From Odontocerum albicorne (taxonomy: Eukaryota > Arthropoda > Insecta > Trichoptera > Odontoceridae): a stretch of 64,000 nt of DNA. Below, piece after piece: positions 1 through 11,521 of the stretch. The stretch is from assembly GCA_949825065.1 (NCBI GenBank), contig OX463856.1, forward strand, positions 16,166,948 to 16,230,947. The letters run 5' to 3'. The notes beneath the pieces are model-generated. The model ran no database searches. It worked only from the letters and a program-made list of their open reading frames with translations, and was not told the DNA's origin. A program made the translations under genes and the position numbers. Position 1 is the first letter of the stretch. Each line of letters starts with the position of its first letter.

Positions 1-2590
1 TCAGCCCACGAGTCTCCAATATTGTGTATTGCGTTCCATAAATTATAGTTCTTCCAAAAAAGTGGGAGCGACCGCATGGAAAGGAACAATTTTTGCATTA
101 TCGACTAAAGTCTTTAAAAAATGTGCGAAATAGCGAATTGTGCGAAATTAGAATGTGTGAAAGACGACTTTAAATATACACTTGGATATACAGCATGTTG
201 AACGTCAAAAGCTTAACAAAATTGGAATAATTTAGGTCAATATTGGTGAAAGGGCAATATATATACATATATAGTTAATTTGCTATAGGCAAACGAATAG
301 TTAATTTGCTGTCAAAATAATACTAAAAATTTTAATAGTTTTAAGCCCTGTTTCGAAATGACATGTTTTTCTAATTTATCTAGCAATGTAAGATTTATGT
401 GCGCATCATTTATGTTTTTTTTTTATTTCAGCTTACTTCGACAGTGTTAACCTATTTCATGATTTTACTTCAACTTTACATTTCTTTTCAATCAGTTCAC
501 TCAGACGGCTGGCAACCAATGAAAAGAAACAGAAATGTCTGAAAACCAGCGAATCAAATCTTACATTGAAATTCGAATAATATCTGCAGATGCTCAAATA
601 TCAAAGATTTACAAAAATTCTTAGTTCAATGAAAGCTCCATAGATTATTTGTACAAACGCAGAACACAGAATTATTTAAATATTTACCGCTAAAAACTTG
701 AATTTTGTTTTATTTTTAAAAGGCAATCCACTCAAACTATAGTAGTATGATTTGTACCATACTGAAATTATTTGAGGCAATCTAATAAACCCTTCAATTA
801 CAATTCCAAAACATTTCAAGTTTCAACTGATTAAACTTCAACAATTTTACAATCGATCTATACTCGTAAGTGGAAACGTCCACGAAGGAAGAAGAAACGC
901 AACGTTCATGGGACGCGGCAAAGATACGGCCTTAAGTAAATCAAACCAGTCTCGCAAAGGACAACGAGAAATTACACGAATGGGACAGAAGGAAAGTTTT
1001 TATATCAGGAAATAACAATATGACTGTGTATTTTATTTGCTGGCATGGATACGGATCAGATAATAATAAAAATTGAAATTTTTTTTTGTTTATTTTACAC
1101 ATGACAAGAAATATACATCATTTGTGAAAAAACAACAGGTAATTTAATTTGGACACACACTTTTAATGGATCTGGTAATGAATGTTTTTTTTTCTGTCCA
1201 ACAAATATTGCAAATCCACATTGAGTAGTTCCATCTATGAAGTGTAGTTGAAAGTATTGTAGTTTACCCAAGTCATAAATTCATCTTAAATATTTCTTGT
1301 AAACTGTATTAGAAATAATAACATTTTCAACCATCCTTCTGTAAATATTCCAATAAAAGTTCACTTACAATATTAATAACGTATTTTTCAAAGTAAACCA
1401 AACATTGTTTTTCTTAAAAAAATCTTTGTACGTTATCGATGTTTATTTTATTTGTATCACCACAATAAAATAAAATGACTGGTATATTATAGTTTAAAAA
1501 CAATGTTTGACTTTCCTTTCGACAAGTTTTGAAAATTAAGGATAAGTAACACTGTTATTAAATGAGAATGGTATGGATTTGTTATTAGAGGCGCCATCTG
1601 TTGGTTAGTCCCGGGACTTATTGATCGATGTGTTAAATACTTTTTTACATTATCACTTTTCTTGTCATGATCGAATTCATAGGGGGTCTTCAGTGAAATC
1701 CTCCATGGCTTAAAGGATGCGTTGTAGACAGGTTGCTATTTTAAATAAGAGCTTGTGAAATATACGAGTGCATGAAAAGTATTGAGTCAACCAGCTGATA
1801 ATGGCATGAAAGATATAAGAAATAAGCAGACTTATTTCATGAAATTGAGTGAAAATGCCCTGTGGTGTCTCAAATACTCGTAATAAAAATAACTGTTTTT
1901 ATTTTTTAACACTTATATGGTAGTATACCATGTATCTGAAGGATTTATTCCAACCAATAATCTTTAGCTTCAAAATTATTATAGATATTTATGATCGTGT
2001 CTTAAAATTAGGGAATAAAAATTATATTTGAAAAAAGTGTAAATAGAATAAAACAAGAATCTTAAGGAAAATAGGGATTAGTACGGGAGTTAAGGGCGAG
2101 AAATACTTTGAGAAAGATACCAATAGCATTGGAAAGAAAAGTATTATACATACTGTACATCTATAAAGATTCAAAGATACTTTATTTCGTTTAATTTTCA
2201 ATATGTACATATGGTTCAAAGAAAAATAAGAAAATCAAATAAAATATGACAAGTATGCTACGACGCAAACAAATAACATGGAAACATGACATTGAGTGAT
2301 TTTAATAATTGTTAGTTAAAAAACTACTGAATTTATAAAATGTACGAGTATAATAAAGTAACTGTCCTTGATAAAATTGTATTTTAATGATATGTTGCAT
2401 GATTTTTCTAAATATTTAATAAATTTACTTACATTGTGACAACTTGATTGCCGATTTTCCTTTACTTTTTTTTTCATAATAAATACAGCACAAATATGGT
2501 AATGATAATTTTTTTTGTATAATGTACGGCAAAGTAAGAAATGATCGGAGAATGGTTCAATATTTGTAAAACACGAATGTTTTTTGTAGT
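1..2590. other. AT-rich stretch with no gene recognised
   Basis: I see no convincing exon, transposon end or RNA gene. The open frames here are short and low-complexity. A somewhat GC-richer patch lies at about 866-990 and a lone AGATGGCGCC motif, read on the minus strand, lies near 1590. Both could be regulatory but are unsupported. Confidence 0.4.
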
Positions 2591-2594
2591 GATG

Positions 2595-2675
2595 AAAGTA
2601 ATCCCAGAACGGTTTGGCCACATAGAGAGAATGAGTTAAGAAAGACTAACAAAACAATAATTATATGATGCGATT
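2595..2675 (+). mobile_element. LINE-W fragment (C-terminal domain)
   Basis: Translation gives R-F-G-H-I-E-R-M followed by a K/Q-rich decayed stretch. This is the same motif seen in the longer LINE-W copies at 21905 and 35690. Only about 80 bp survive, directly before a SINE-B. Confidence 0.45.
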
Positions 2676-2679
2676 AGTC

Positions 2680-2830
2680 GGCAGCCGTGGTCTAACGGTG
2701 AGTATTCGCGCTGAGCAAATAGACTCCCCTGGTTCGATTTCTAGCGGATTTACTTCTTAACTGGTTTTACTCTTAGACCATTTCGCATATATGTATACGT
2801 ATTTGTGTTTTTCTGCAGCGTATATTGTTT
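2680..2830 (+). mobile_element. SINE-B (tRNA-derived)
   Basis: The copy starts with a tRNA-like head containing an A-box-like GTGGTCTAACGG and a B-box GGTTCGATTTC. The unique body includes CTCTTAGACCATTTCGCAT. The same head and body recur at 19165-19300, which defines a dispersed family. The head resembles tRNAs of the Glu/Asp type, but the copy cannot fold as a functional tRNA. Confidence 0.6.
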
Positions 2831-3107
2831 GTCAAAAATTATTATAATATAGCTCTATTAACACTTGCCTTACTGTGCTAAAAAAATCCGTCAGCCACGG
2901 TGCTGGACGCTAAGCGTTCAGTGAAAAATATATATTTTACATCAAAATTATGCAAAATCTGCTAGGTTATTTTTTGTAATTAGCTATAAAAATAATTTTA
3001 TTATGTATTAAAACGTCGAATAATCAAATGAAATATAAGTCCTGGTCATTCGCTATACATCACAGGGTGGCAAGTGTTAAGCAACACAAAAAGCCCTCTT
3101 TATTAAT

Positions 3108-3330
3108 TTGCCCGCCAGTGGACTGCAACGAATTAAATCTGCCGATCGTCTTGAAAGTTTGACCGATCTTGATAGATCAAATCCAAAGTTCCTCGCCATC
3201 GGAACTTTGGATTTGATATATCAAGACTTTGTACTTATTGAAATGAAAAAGATAGAGCACATCAAACCAACACACGCGCAGACGTCTTCCATCCACAGAA
3301 TGGCATACTCGATCACGAGGGACAGGTGAC
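3108..3330. repeat. Dispersed repeat G with internal hairpin
   Basis: This repeat is shared with 19670-19850 and, in inverted orientation, with 38265-38335. Common landmarks are a CGATCGTCTTG block, an AAAGTTCC..CTCGCCATC block, and a downstream part with CCAACACACGC followed by GTCTTCC. In this copy two 25-bp arms (3168-3192 and 3201-3225) pair with one mismatch. No coding function is evident. Confidence 0.5.
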
Positions 3331-3574
3331 ATATCGCTGCGAAAGACTTACAAAACATGTACATACCATATATCTGAAATAAAAAGTAAGCTAGATATTA
3401 TTAGAAGGAAGAAAGAATATTAGAAGATATACGAGTATATAGATTCATTTAAGTTCAGAGGAAAACAGGAAGTTTGTAAAACCAAAGAGCATGTTTTACA
3501 AAATATATTAATTTTGACGAAAGAAAAACTGCGAGCATGGGGAAAATGCTGAGATCTACCCTGTCTGCCTAGGG

Positions 3575-4192
3575 CCAGGGGTCAGCAGACTTTCTAGTGA
3601 GAAGAGCCAAATATTAAGTAAACAGAATCTCAAAATTTTCATAGAGCCACAACATAAACTTTCACTGTAGCTATACTTAAATGACGAAAAAAAAACGTGA
3701 ATCAACATTTTTATTTAAAACTCAAATTCACAATACACTCGTAGGCTAATTAGAATAATATACAATAATATCTGAGAGTTATAAACTTCAGTAGCTCAGT
3801 GCGCTACTTATAAAACAAGAAAACCTAAATATTTTAACACTGATAAAACACTTTTTGGGCTTTGTAAAGTTTGCTAGTTAGAACGGTGGCCTTGCGTCGC
3901 TTTCAAAAGCTTTGCTATGTCTGGCAAGTAACTACTTGTTTTCAATTTTAGACATTATTGTAAATTATCATCGGTTAATTTACTTCTTAGCTTATTTTTT
4001 ATTTGATTCATGGAAGAGAATGTTTGTTCGCATAAATAGGTAGAGCCGAAGATTGTGAGAATAGCAAATGCTAGTTCTTTTATTGTGTCGTATGTTTCAG
4101 GCAAACTATTCCATGTATTAAATATAATTGGTGAAGATGGAGTTGAATAGCCGCAAATGTCTATAAAAAGAGCCACGGTTTGCCGACCCCGG
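3575..4192 (-). mobile_element. Non-autonomous hAT element
   Basis: The left end begins CCAGGGGTCAGCAGAC and the right end reads GTTTGCCGACCCCGG. These are mutual inverted repeats of the CAGGGGTCGGCAAAC type found in hAT transposons. The flanks are GCCTAGGG on the left and GCCTAGGC on the right, a 7-of-8 match to an 8-bp target duplication. The surrounding DNA looks like a LINE-W 3' tail, so the insertion is nested. Only about 618 bp remain, so most of the transposase was deleted. Confidence 0.7.
3955..4176 (-). pseudogene. hAT transposase C-terminal dimerisation domain remnant
   Basis: The 73-residue frame contains F-G-S-T-Y-L-C-E-Q-T-F-S-S-M followed by I-K-N-K-L-R-S-K-L-T-D-x-N-L. This is the hATC dimerisation signature of the ZBED/SCAND3-like transposase group. 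The BED zinc finger and the catalytic core are absent. It sits inside the inverted repeats of the 3575-4192 element, where a hAT transposase tail is expected. No function is likely. Confidence 0.75.
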
Positions 4193-4227
4193 GCCTAGGC
4201 CAAAAGCAAAATAGCGTGATTGTATGT

Positions 4228-4345
4228 ATTGTATTACACCTTCGTTATACACAGTATAACCTAGTGGGTTTATTGCCGGCGACAATCTCTTCCAATCCGC
4301 TAAAAAGGTGTTTAAACAAGCCTTAAGAGAAAACTACACTGAACC
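4228..4345 (-). mobile_element. SINE-A 3' tail fragment
   Basis: Read on the minus strand, this has GGAAGAGATTG, then GGCAATAAACCCACTAGG and a TATACTGTGTATA end. That is the tail shared by SINE-A and LINE-K. The tRNA head is missing, so it could also be a LINE-K tail. Confidence 0.55.
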
Positions 4346-4389
4346 ATGATATAGAGACCTGTTTTTGATAGAAATAAGAGATAATTTTA

Positions 4390-4740
4390 ATCAAAATTAA
4401 CCGTAATACTCGTATATTTATTCTTACCTATATATGGTGTTATGGAGTGAGGATGTTAACAATAAAAGAAAATTTAAACAGAAGTTTCATTTATGTTATT
4501 GTTTGAATAGAAAAATATATAAAAGAAGAATATAATTTGAATGAGGAAATTTACAAATTAAAAGACAAGATCCGAGTGGTTTTACATAGGTTGGACCATT
4601 TACGAAAGCTGCCGAACACGTCCTCAGCTTCAGTGGTGTGGCGGACTAAAGAACTTTACAGGCGGGAATCCCAACATCATGAAGCTGTATCGCAGATAGC
4701 AAGAGACACCCGTCTCTGAAGCAGGTCCGCGGCAAATGGC
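4390..4740 (+). repeat. Dispersed repeat F
   Basis: This repeat is shared with 10685-11015. Both copies start with TACTCGTAT and TTATTCTTA. They continue through an AAAAGAAGAA block, AAAGACAAG, a CATAGG(T/G)TTG block and a CAGCTTCAG(T/C) block before CGTGGCGGA or similar. A 60-residue open frame in this copy is not preserved in the other, so I treat it as non-coding. Confidence 0.5.
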
Positions 4741-5640
4741 CGAGGATCTCACGATTCTCTCCTACCATCGTCTTTCATCCCTCCACTATTTGCAAGTGTC
4801 ATTGTAAGAAACCCTCTCACTGGCCGGATTCATAATAGAACATTTCCAATTCATCACTCAGAATGAAGAGATTTTTTATCTAGGAATTTATATGCAATTC
4901 CAAACAAAATCCGTCATACTTTTTTTACAATGTAATACATGTAATAATGTACCAGTATTTTGTTAAATGGGTTAGGGAACAGTTATTAAATGGGTAAGGG
5001 AATAATCCCTCAGCGGATTCTTCATAAAAACGGCTTATTTTTCATACATAGATCCAATGAAATATCGTAAGATTTTTACAATATACACAAAACAAATTTA
5101 AAAAAAAACATATAAACCAATTTGAGGTACAAATATGGTCTCAAAAATTCCCCACCCTTTCTTGGCTCAAAACGGGATTAGATTCGTGATTATATATAAA
5201 AGGCGTGAATTTCCTGAGGAATGACAGTGACTTGGTCAAAATCACATACGAGTGCATGCACTAAAAAAATAAGACGTACTCTTTGTAATTCAAATTAAAA
5301 CACAGGTCAAGGGAAAGTCAATTTTACAAGGGTGCAATTATTGTGTTTAGCGCGGGTGTATTATTTTTGTATATTTTTAAATATGGAAGATATATATTTT
5401 GGACGCAAGAAATTTTTAAGTAAAATTCATATAATTTAATTTAATTATAAAATTTTAACTTGTTTGAAAGGCTGTTGTCAAGGACTGATACATAATATTC
5501 GGAATTTCAGCATGATACATAATATTCGGAAATTGACGTCACAGTCTTTTATATCACAAATCTACAAAAAATTGTATAATTGACCTGCCAACTTAGTATA
5601 TAAGCAACGTTTAGAGAGAAAATTATTCTCAAAGGCGCTC
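4741..5640. other. No gene recognised
   Basis: The stretch is AT-rich with short homopolymers. A short direct repeat of CATGATACATAATATTCGG-like sequence lies near 5490-5530. Nothing here suggests coding or transposon ends until the repeat that hosts the mariner at 5665. Confidence 0.4.
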
Positions 5641-5664
5641 TAACTCAGGATTTAAGCCCACTAG

Positions 5665-6953
5665 TAGGTTAGTCAATAAGTTTTGAAAACGACATCTAGG
5701 GAGCAGTAGAAAACCAAAATTTCTACGCCATTTTAATATTTCATCTTTCATAAAAACGTACTCAAAATTTCATTTCGATCTGTCAATTCATTCTTTGTTT
5801 ACAAGCCATTTGAAGTTGACGTGTCAGTGTATTTTTTAACAATGGAAAAATCCGAATATCGTGCAGTAATTAAATTCTTTGTTTTGGAAGGTTTATCGGC
5901 TACTGAGATCCATGCAAAGATAGTGAAAATATTAAAGGAGTCTTTTTCTTCATTTCCAACCGTTCACCGATGGGTTTTGGAGTTTAAGCGTGGCCATACA
6001 AGCGTTGAAGACGATCCACGCTCAGAACGTCCAAAAAGTGCATCAACACAAGAAATCATAGCGAAAATACAGGATATGGTTTTGGAAGATCATCGATCGA
6101 CTGTGGATGTAATAGCTGACACCATAGGCATCTCACATAGAAAACATGCCATATTTTGGCTGAAGTTTTGGGTTTCAAAAAACTGTGTGCACAATGGGTG
6201 CCGCATTTGCTAACAATGCAACAAAAACACGTTCGAATGCGACTTTCTGAGCAACATTCGGAGCAATTTCGAAAGGATAAAAAGGATTTTCTGCGTCGAT
6301 TCATCACTATGGATGAGACTTGGGTCTACCACCATGATCTTGAATCAAAACAAGAGGCTAAGGAGTGGTGTGAACCGGGCACTTTGGCTCCGAAGCGAGT
6401 TCGTGTCCAGAAATCGGCCAAGAAGGTGTTAGCGTCAGTTTTTTGGGATGCAAAAGGAATTTTATTGATAGATTATCTCCAAACTGGTAAGACAATCAAC
6501 TCTGATTATTATTGTGACCTTTTGGACCAGTTGGATGAAAAAAATTGAGAAAAAAAACCCGGTTTGTAGAAGAAAAAAATCCTTTTTCATCAAGACAATG
6601 CACCTGCTCACACAGCTCAAAAAACCATCGCGAAAATCAGTGAATTGGGGTACGAATTGTTGCAGCATCCACCCTATTCGCCAGATTTAGCTCCCTCTGA
6701 CTTCTGGCTGTTCTCACACCTCAAAAAATTCCTTCGTGGAAAGCATTTTTCATCAAACGAAGAGGTTATAGCCGTCGTAGAGAAGTGTTTTGCAGGCCTT
6801 CCAGAAAGTCACTTCCGTGATGGTACAACAAAGTTGGAAGATCGTTGGACCAAGTGTATTGATCTTATGGGAGACTATACTGAGCAATAAAAGTGATTTC
6901 CCCCAAAAAAAATGTATTTTCATTTCCGCTTTCAAAACTTTTTGACTAGCCTA
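5665..6953 (+). mobile_element. Near full-length mariner element
   Basis: The terminal inverted repeats are TAGGTTAGTCAATAAG.. on the left and, read inward from the right, TAGGCTAGTCAAAAAG... They include TA target duplications, and the 1,289-bp length is normal for mariner. The left flank (GGCGCTCTAACTCAGG..) and right flank rejoin into dispersed repeat I, so the element inserted into an older repeat. It is inactive because of its broken transposase. Confidence 0.88.
5842..6890 (+). pseudogene. Broken mariner transposase (D,D34D)
   Basis: The frame starts at an ATG giving M-E-K-S-E-Y-R, followed by the HTH region with E-F-K-R-G-H-T-S-V-E-D-D-P-R-S. A frameshift at about 6150-6170 moves reading into the frame that carries the first catalytic Asp (M-D-E-T-W-V-Y, about 6310). 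Two in-frame stops follow, at 6546 and 6567. Beyond them lie the second Asp (H-Q-D-N-A-P-A-H) and the third (S-P-D-L-A-P-S-D). I count 34 residues between the last two, the mariner spacing. The frame ends near 6890. In a living element it would cut and paste at TA sites. The three lesions make this copy dead, although all catalytic residues survive. Confidence 0.88.
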
Positions 6954-7059
6954 GTATTATTGACAAATTAAAAATAATAATCAAAAAAGATACTAAGAAA
7001 TTTATTTTTTTCTATTAAAAAAAACAATTACACCCATAAACCTTCTCCATCAAAATGTT

Positions 7060-7520
7060 GTCTACGCGGTGAAGGCCACCCAGATAAATTCCGTTACTTG
7101 GATTTGATTTTAATTCATTTTTTAACATCCAATTTAAGAATGTAATGAGAGGTATCCTGTTTCAGATTTATTTACTTGGATCACATAATTGAAAGAACAA
7201 AGTATCATCCGCATAAACTTAAGACGTAAAAGCCTCCATGCTAATGAAATCATTAATATACAATACTAAGAATAAAGAAAAAAAAGTAGCAGCCCTAGTA
7301 CCACTCCTTTTGGTACACCATACTTAACAATATCCTGAGAAAACTCTTCCTGATAGGAAACAACGGATTACCTTCTATTTGACAAATAAGGTTCAACCCA
7401 GGTGATGGCACAGACTATAAATACATACCTATCCCTAAGTCTTATTAACAGAATCTCTTGATCGATAGAATCAAATGCAGCACTCATATCGAGAACAGTA
7501 GTTAAAGCTATTTTATCCTC
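7060..7520 (-). pseudogene. LINE reverse transcriptase remnant
   Basis: Minus-strand translation gives the RT motif A region S-A-A-F-D-S-I-D, then L-S-N-R-R, G-V-P-K-G-V-V-L-G (motif B) and, after a frameshift, Y-A-D-D-T-L-F in an alternative frame. This order is typical of CR1/L2/jockey-like non-LTR elements. Several stops and shifts show it is old. Confidence 0.65.
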
Positions 7521-7620
7521 TTAAATCCCAGTCAACCAATCTGGCACCAGTCTTAAAACAACGGTCACCGTTTCTTCGATACTCGATGTATGCAGACTTA
7601 TCACTCAAAACAAATTTCTA

Positions 7621-8440
7621 CATGTAGAAAGCATCACTCGACGAAGAACTCAAATCTTACATATACAAAAAAATACACATAGTTTCAATAATTTTGGTTA
7701 TAGGTGAGATGATTTTTCATCTCGAAAAAAAAATATTGAATTGCCAAACCTATTTATTGAAAATTATACCTGCCATCGTTGAATCCTGTCGGCCCTCATT
7801 GAAAAATAAAAATAAATTAGGAAAAATGTTATATCGGCTAATTTTAAAGGGAACAGGAAATAATTATTGAAAATTAAACCAATAATAAAGCACTATTGTT
7901 TTTTACTCTATTTTTATGTATTTAATTACAACCCTAGAGGTTGCCTATGTATGTACAATATTTTAAATTTTCTTTTTCAAAATAAAAATAATTAGTTATT
8001 CAATTCGCTCCCTTTTCAAGCGACGCTCGGTCGCTAGACGGAATTGGTCGCTCGACCTTGTGCAGCCCCGGGCTGGAGTTTCGGATTACAACAGTTAATA
8101 TTGTTTCGTTTTAACCATTACTTTTACGGTTATTAGTTCTTGACCTAGGTCACAGTGGCTAAACGTCAACAGAATATATTGTATATGGTTTACAATTCAC
8201 TCTAATTCATACATTAAGTAACACTTTGGAGGGTTTCTTTTTTTTTATAATATTATTTCTATTGGCTAGCTCAGATCAGTAGAAATAAAGCAAGAATCTA
8301 GAAGATCTCCAGGTGGATTGATAGGAATTGTCAGTAGTCAGTGCTTGGATAGGTTGAAATATACAATGAAACACATATTTGCTGATAATTAGTTATATAT
8401 TTGATCTTGACGAGCTGATCTTGACCGTCTGATGACCTAA
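7621..8440. other. No gene recognised
   Basis: AT-rich DNA with a short GC-rich patch at about 8010-8080 (GACGCTCGGTCGCTAGACG and GTCGCTCGACC). I could not attach it to any family. Confidence 0.4.
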
Positions 8441-8469
8441 ATTGAGCAGACTAATATTCTGCTATCCTT

Positions 8470-9480
8470 TCAGAAGGAGAGGCAGACGAAATAATTTTAT
8501 TAGAGGGGAAAGTCCACAACAGTTCGTTGCGGATCTGTGTCAACTGGATTCACCCACAGGGTGCTTAATAAAAATTCCAACTTTACTTTGATATCACCAA
8601 GTAAGGACAAGCAAAACAAATAAATAAATTCACCTTACTTCAATACAAATTGACACAATGTATTCTCAATGTTCAGCGCTAGACGTATGACACAGATTGA
8701 CTCTTATAGGCCTCTCAGACCTTATGCCGCAATTGCAGGATCCTTGAAGTGGAGAACTAGACGTCGTGTAGGTAGTGGATGTCCACTAGCACCGACCTCA
8801 AGGCGTCAACCGACGGGATAACTCGAGTGGAGAGTGGAGGTTGGCTCTCCTGGATCTGAGCGCGTCCTGGAGACTTCTGGACTTACCGCGCACTTCAAGC
8901 TTCGTCAGAACAACTTGACTCAGTTAATCGTAAAGTCGGACGTCAATGTCAATATCGTCCTTTGGATGAAGTATCCAGAATTTAATCAGTAAATATTTTT
9001 AAGTTGAAGTAAACACTTTAGTTTAAAGAAATACTTTAAAATATTTGCAATTAATTTCCCAACCAGTGCTAAGTACAATAGATTTTAACTGTTAGAAGAC
9101 TGGGGCTGGAATGGCACACGCTCTACCGTAATTTATAAGGTGAGACTCTGACGGCAGAGACGCCTGAATTCTGTGATTACGATCCAACGGATGGCTTGTC
9201 AGAAACCGGGAAAAACCGATTTTTTGCATGATATGATGTCTAACGGTCGTTCTTACAAAGCAGGCATTGTTTCAGGCATTTTATGGCTTTAGTGGCGACA
9301 GAATGGATCCAAAAAAATTTTTGAGGGAAGACCCGATTCTTGATTTTCAGACACTCGAGAGTTGTGTTTTTGTCCAGCCACAGGACCGTTTAGATTCAGG
9401 GTCATTGGTTGGAATTCTCAAGAGAACCGTTAGTTAATAACGATTCAGGGTTATTTTACGGCGGCAGTGAACACATCCTA
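8470..9480 (+). other. Possible LTR-retrotransposon debris
   Basis: At 8495-8545 a short frame reads R-G-E-S-P-Q-Q-F-V-A-D-L-C, which resembles the Gag segment of Ty3/gypsy-like elements. The following region is GC-richer and lacks frames, as an LTR would. GTGGCGACAGAATGG near 9292 resembles a primer-binding site after an LTR. I found no second LTR and no matching termini, so the assignment is tentative. Confidence 0.3.
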
Positions 9481-10025
9481 AAACCAAACTAAACAAGATC
9501 CCCTCCAATCTTTTTTCGCGATTCGTGATAAGCGGAATTCGTCTTTCCCGTCCATTTTTCGTCGTTTATATGCGTATCTCCCGTAGAATTCTCGTATGAT
9601 TCATTTCACTTTTCAATCAGTGTTTGACACGTTTTGTTAGAATTCTCAAGTAATTTTGATTTACTGAATTTTTAGATATTTGGGTGTTCGTGAATCTCTG
9701 TGCACAACATTCCATAATATTTATGGTCTATTTTTTATTGGCCCTAGCCGATATTAATGTATTTTTGATAATTTTGATTAATAATCTTAATGTTTGTTTT
9801 CTTTAGTAATATTTCAAATAAGTAATTTTTTTATTGTTGTAAAATATCATATAGAACCTAAACCAGATATTTCAACTAATTATTAATAAAAACTAGAATC
9901 CATGATATTATTTTAGTTAACATTTTGTATGCCTCAAAGCGTTAGAGAAAAAGATGGCGTGCGCAGCTTTAGGAACCTCTTTATGATGATACTTTTTGAA
10001 ATTCTCGTCAAAATATATGGTTTAA
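9481..10025. other. No gene recognised
   Basis: AT-rich sequence without recognisable motifs. AGATGGCGTGCGC near 9953 is a lone GC-rich word. Confidence 0.35.
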
Positions 10026-10029
10026 TATG

Positions 10030-10320
10030 AATACTACACTCCACCTAAGGCCGAATGCATTACTATCGCACATCAGAAGATCTACAAAGGTTTATTTGTT
10101 GTTCGTCTTCCTTTGTAAAGTTTTCTTACCGAATATGTTCCAAACACATGCAGAAGCCGGGGAAGTTCCAAATCTAATGATCGCAGCCGTCACTTTCCCC
10201 AGCTTATGCTCAGCTTGTTTTATTTTTTGCTATAGTTCTAATCGGTCTATAATAGCGAGTTCAAATCCCAAGTTAGAGCACTCTTAAGGAGAATCCGCTG
10301 TCTAAACCGTGCTTTATAAA
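10030..10320 (+). repeat. Dispersed repeat I
   Basis: This repeat is shared with 41340-41600, 43330-43450, the flanks of the 5665 mariner, and in inverted form 46895-46965 and 53140-53200. Landmarks are GATCTACAAAGGTTT, CATGCAGA, GCAGCCG and a B-box-like GTTCAAATCCC, then GAGCACTCTTAAGGAGAA and CTCTAAACGGCGCTG-type ends. The B-box suggests pol III ancestry. The 86-residue frame here is not conserved in the other copies. Confidence 0.5.
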
Positions 10321-10684
10321 TTGTTATTTTATTAGTTTTACTATAAATTATACTGTTCATTGTCTGCAATCCGGTATTTTTCTAATTTTGAATATACCTT
10401 TCGGGGAAGGTCGCGTCGCGAAACCTATGGGCATCACTTAACGGTATCCAAAACAGTGTCATCTCGAGATTACCATATGTCATCCGCGACGATATGATGA
10501 ATTCTGAAGGTTCAGGCTGATATCAGCGTGAAATATATAGCCTAGTAAGTGATTCATCCGGCAAACGCGTCAGCATGAATCTTGGTCTAGCATTGAGGTT
10601 TTCTTTTTTGAAATTCCTTATAGTTGCACTGTCTCCTTCTTAGAAAAATATTCCACAATGGAAACAACTATGATGCTTACAATG

Positions 10685-11015
10685 ATAATTACTATACTCG
10701 TATTTATTCTTATATGGAATAATGAAGTGTGGGTGTTTGCCATAAAATAAATTGTATACAAAAGTTACATTTATTGTTACAATGGAATAAAATGTACAAA
10801 AGAAGAAAACAATTTGAAATTTAAAGACAAGTTCCAAAGGATTTCACATAGGGTTGATCCACTTGCTCAAGTCGTGTCAAATTAGAGGGACTGGAGGCTT
10901 TTATAATCTAAATATTTGACCATTGATGCAATGGACCAGCAGGCGAACATGTTCACAGCTTCAGCAACGTGGCGGAGTGGAAAGTTTGATATTGGGGCCA
11001 GCTCCATTCCCAGGC
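10685..11015 (+). repeat. Dispersed repeat F, second copy
   Basis: Matches 4390-4740 block by block (TACTCGTATTTATTCTTAT, AAAAGAAGAA, AAAGACAAG, CATAGGGTTG, CAGCTTCAGCAACGTGGCG). The following 11080-11130 resembles an inverted SINE-A head (GACTCGAACCCGCAAC). Confidence 0.5.
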
Positions 11016-11109
11016 GCCGGCTTTTGTTGTCCTCAGCGCCGCCTCAACAACTCCGTAGTTTAAAAGCATTTTTATTGATGTGACTCGAACCCGCAACATC
11101 GAGGCTGGA

Positions 11110-11521
11110 AATCTAGTCTAGTTTAGTCATCACTTATTTTTGTACGATAAAGAAGAAAAAATATTATACAAATAAAAAAATATATGAAATTTTATATTTT
11201 CACGGGTTATGTATTTCATATTTTTCTACCCAATGTCAACTGACATTTTCCAGTCACAAAACATTTTTTAATAAAGCATTAATTAAAAAATGTTGATGTA
11301 TATTGATATTATTAAATAAGTTTACTTAAGAGATAGTTTGATTTGAAAACCTGCGGTGTAAGGATTTCTTTGATTACAATAAATACTTGATACTCATACA
11401 AAATAACTAAAATAAATTAAAAATCCTTTATTTATGTTATATATCAAATTTATATATACACATAAATTTGATTCATTTTAAAACAGGTGTTTTTTAATAA
11501 CTTGTAAAATAGCACTTAACA
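11110..11521 (+). promoter_or_regulatory. Putative promoter and 5' UTR of the gustatory receptor
   Basis: No other gene is visible between the repeat ending near 11110 and the receptor ATG. TATA-like runs occur at about 11434-11460 (GTTATATATC and TTATATATACAC). The ATG context is TTAACAATG, acceptable for insects. No initiator or enhancer can be called from sequence alone. Confidence 0.3.
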
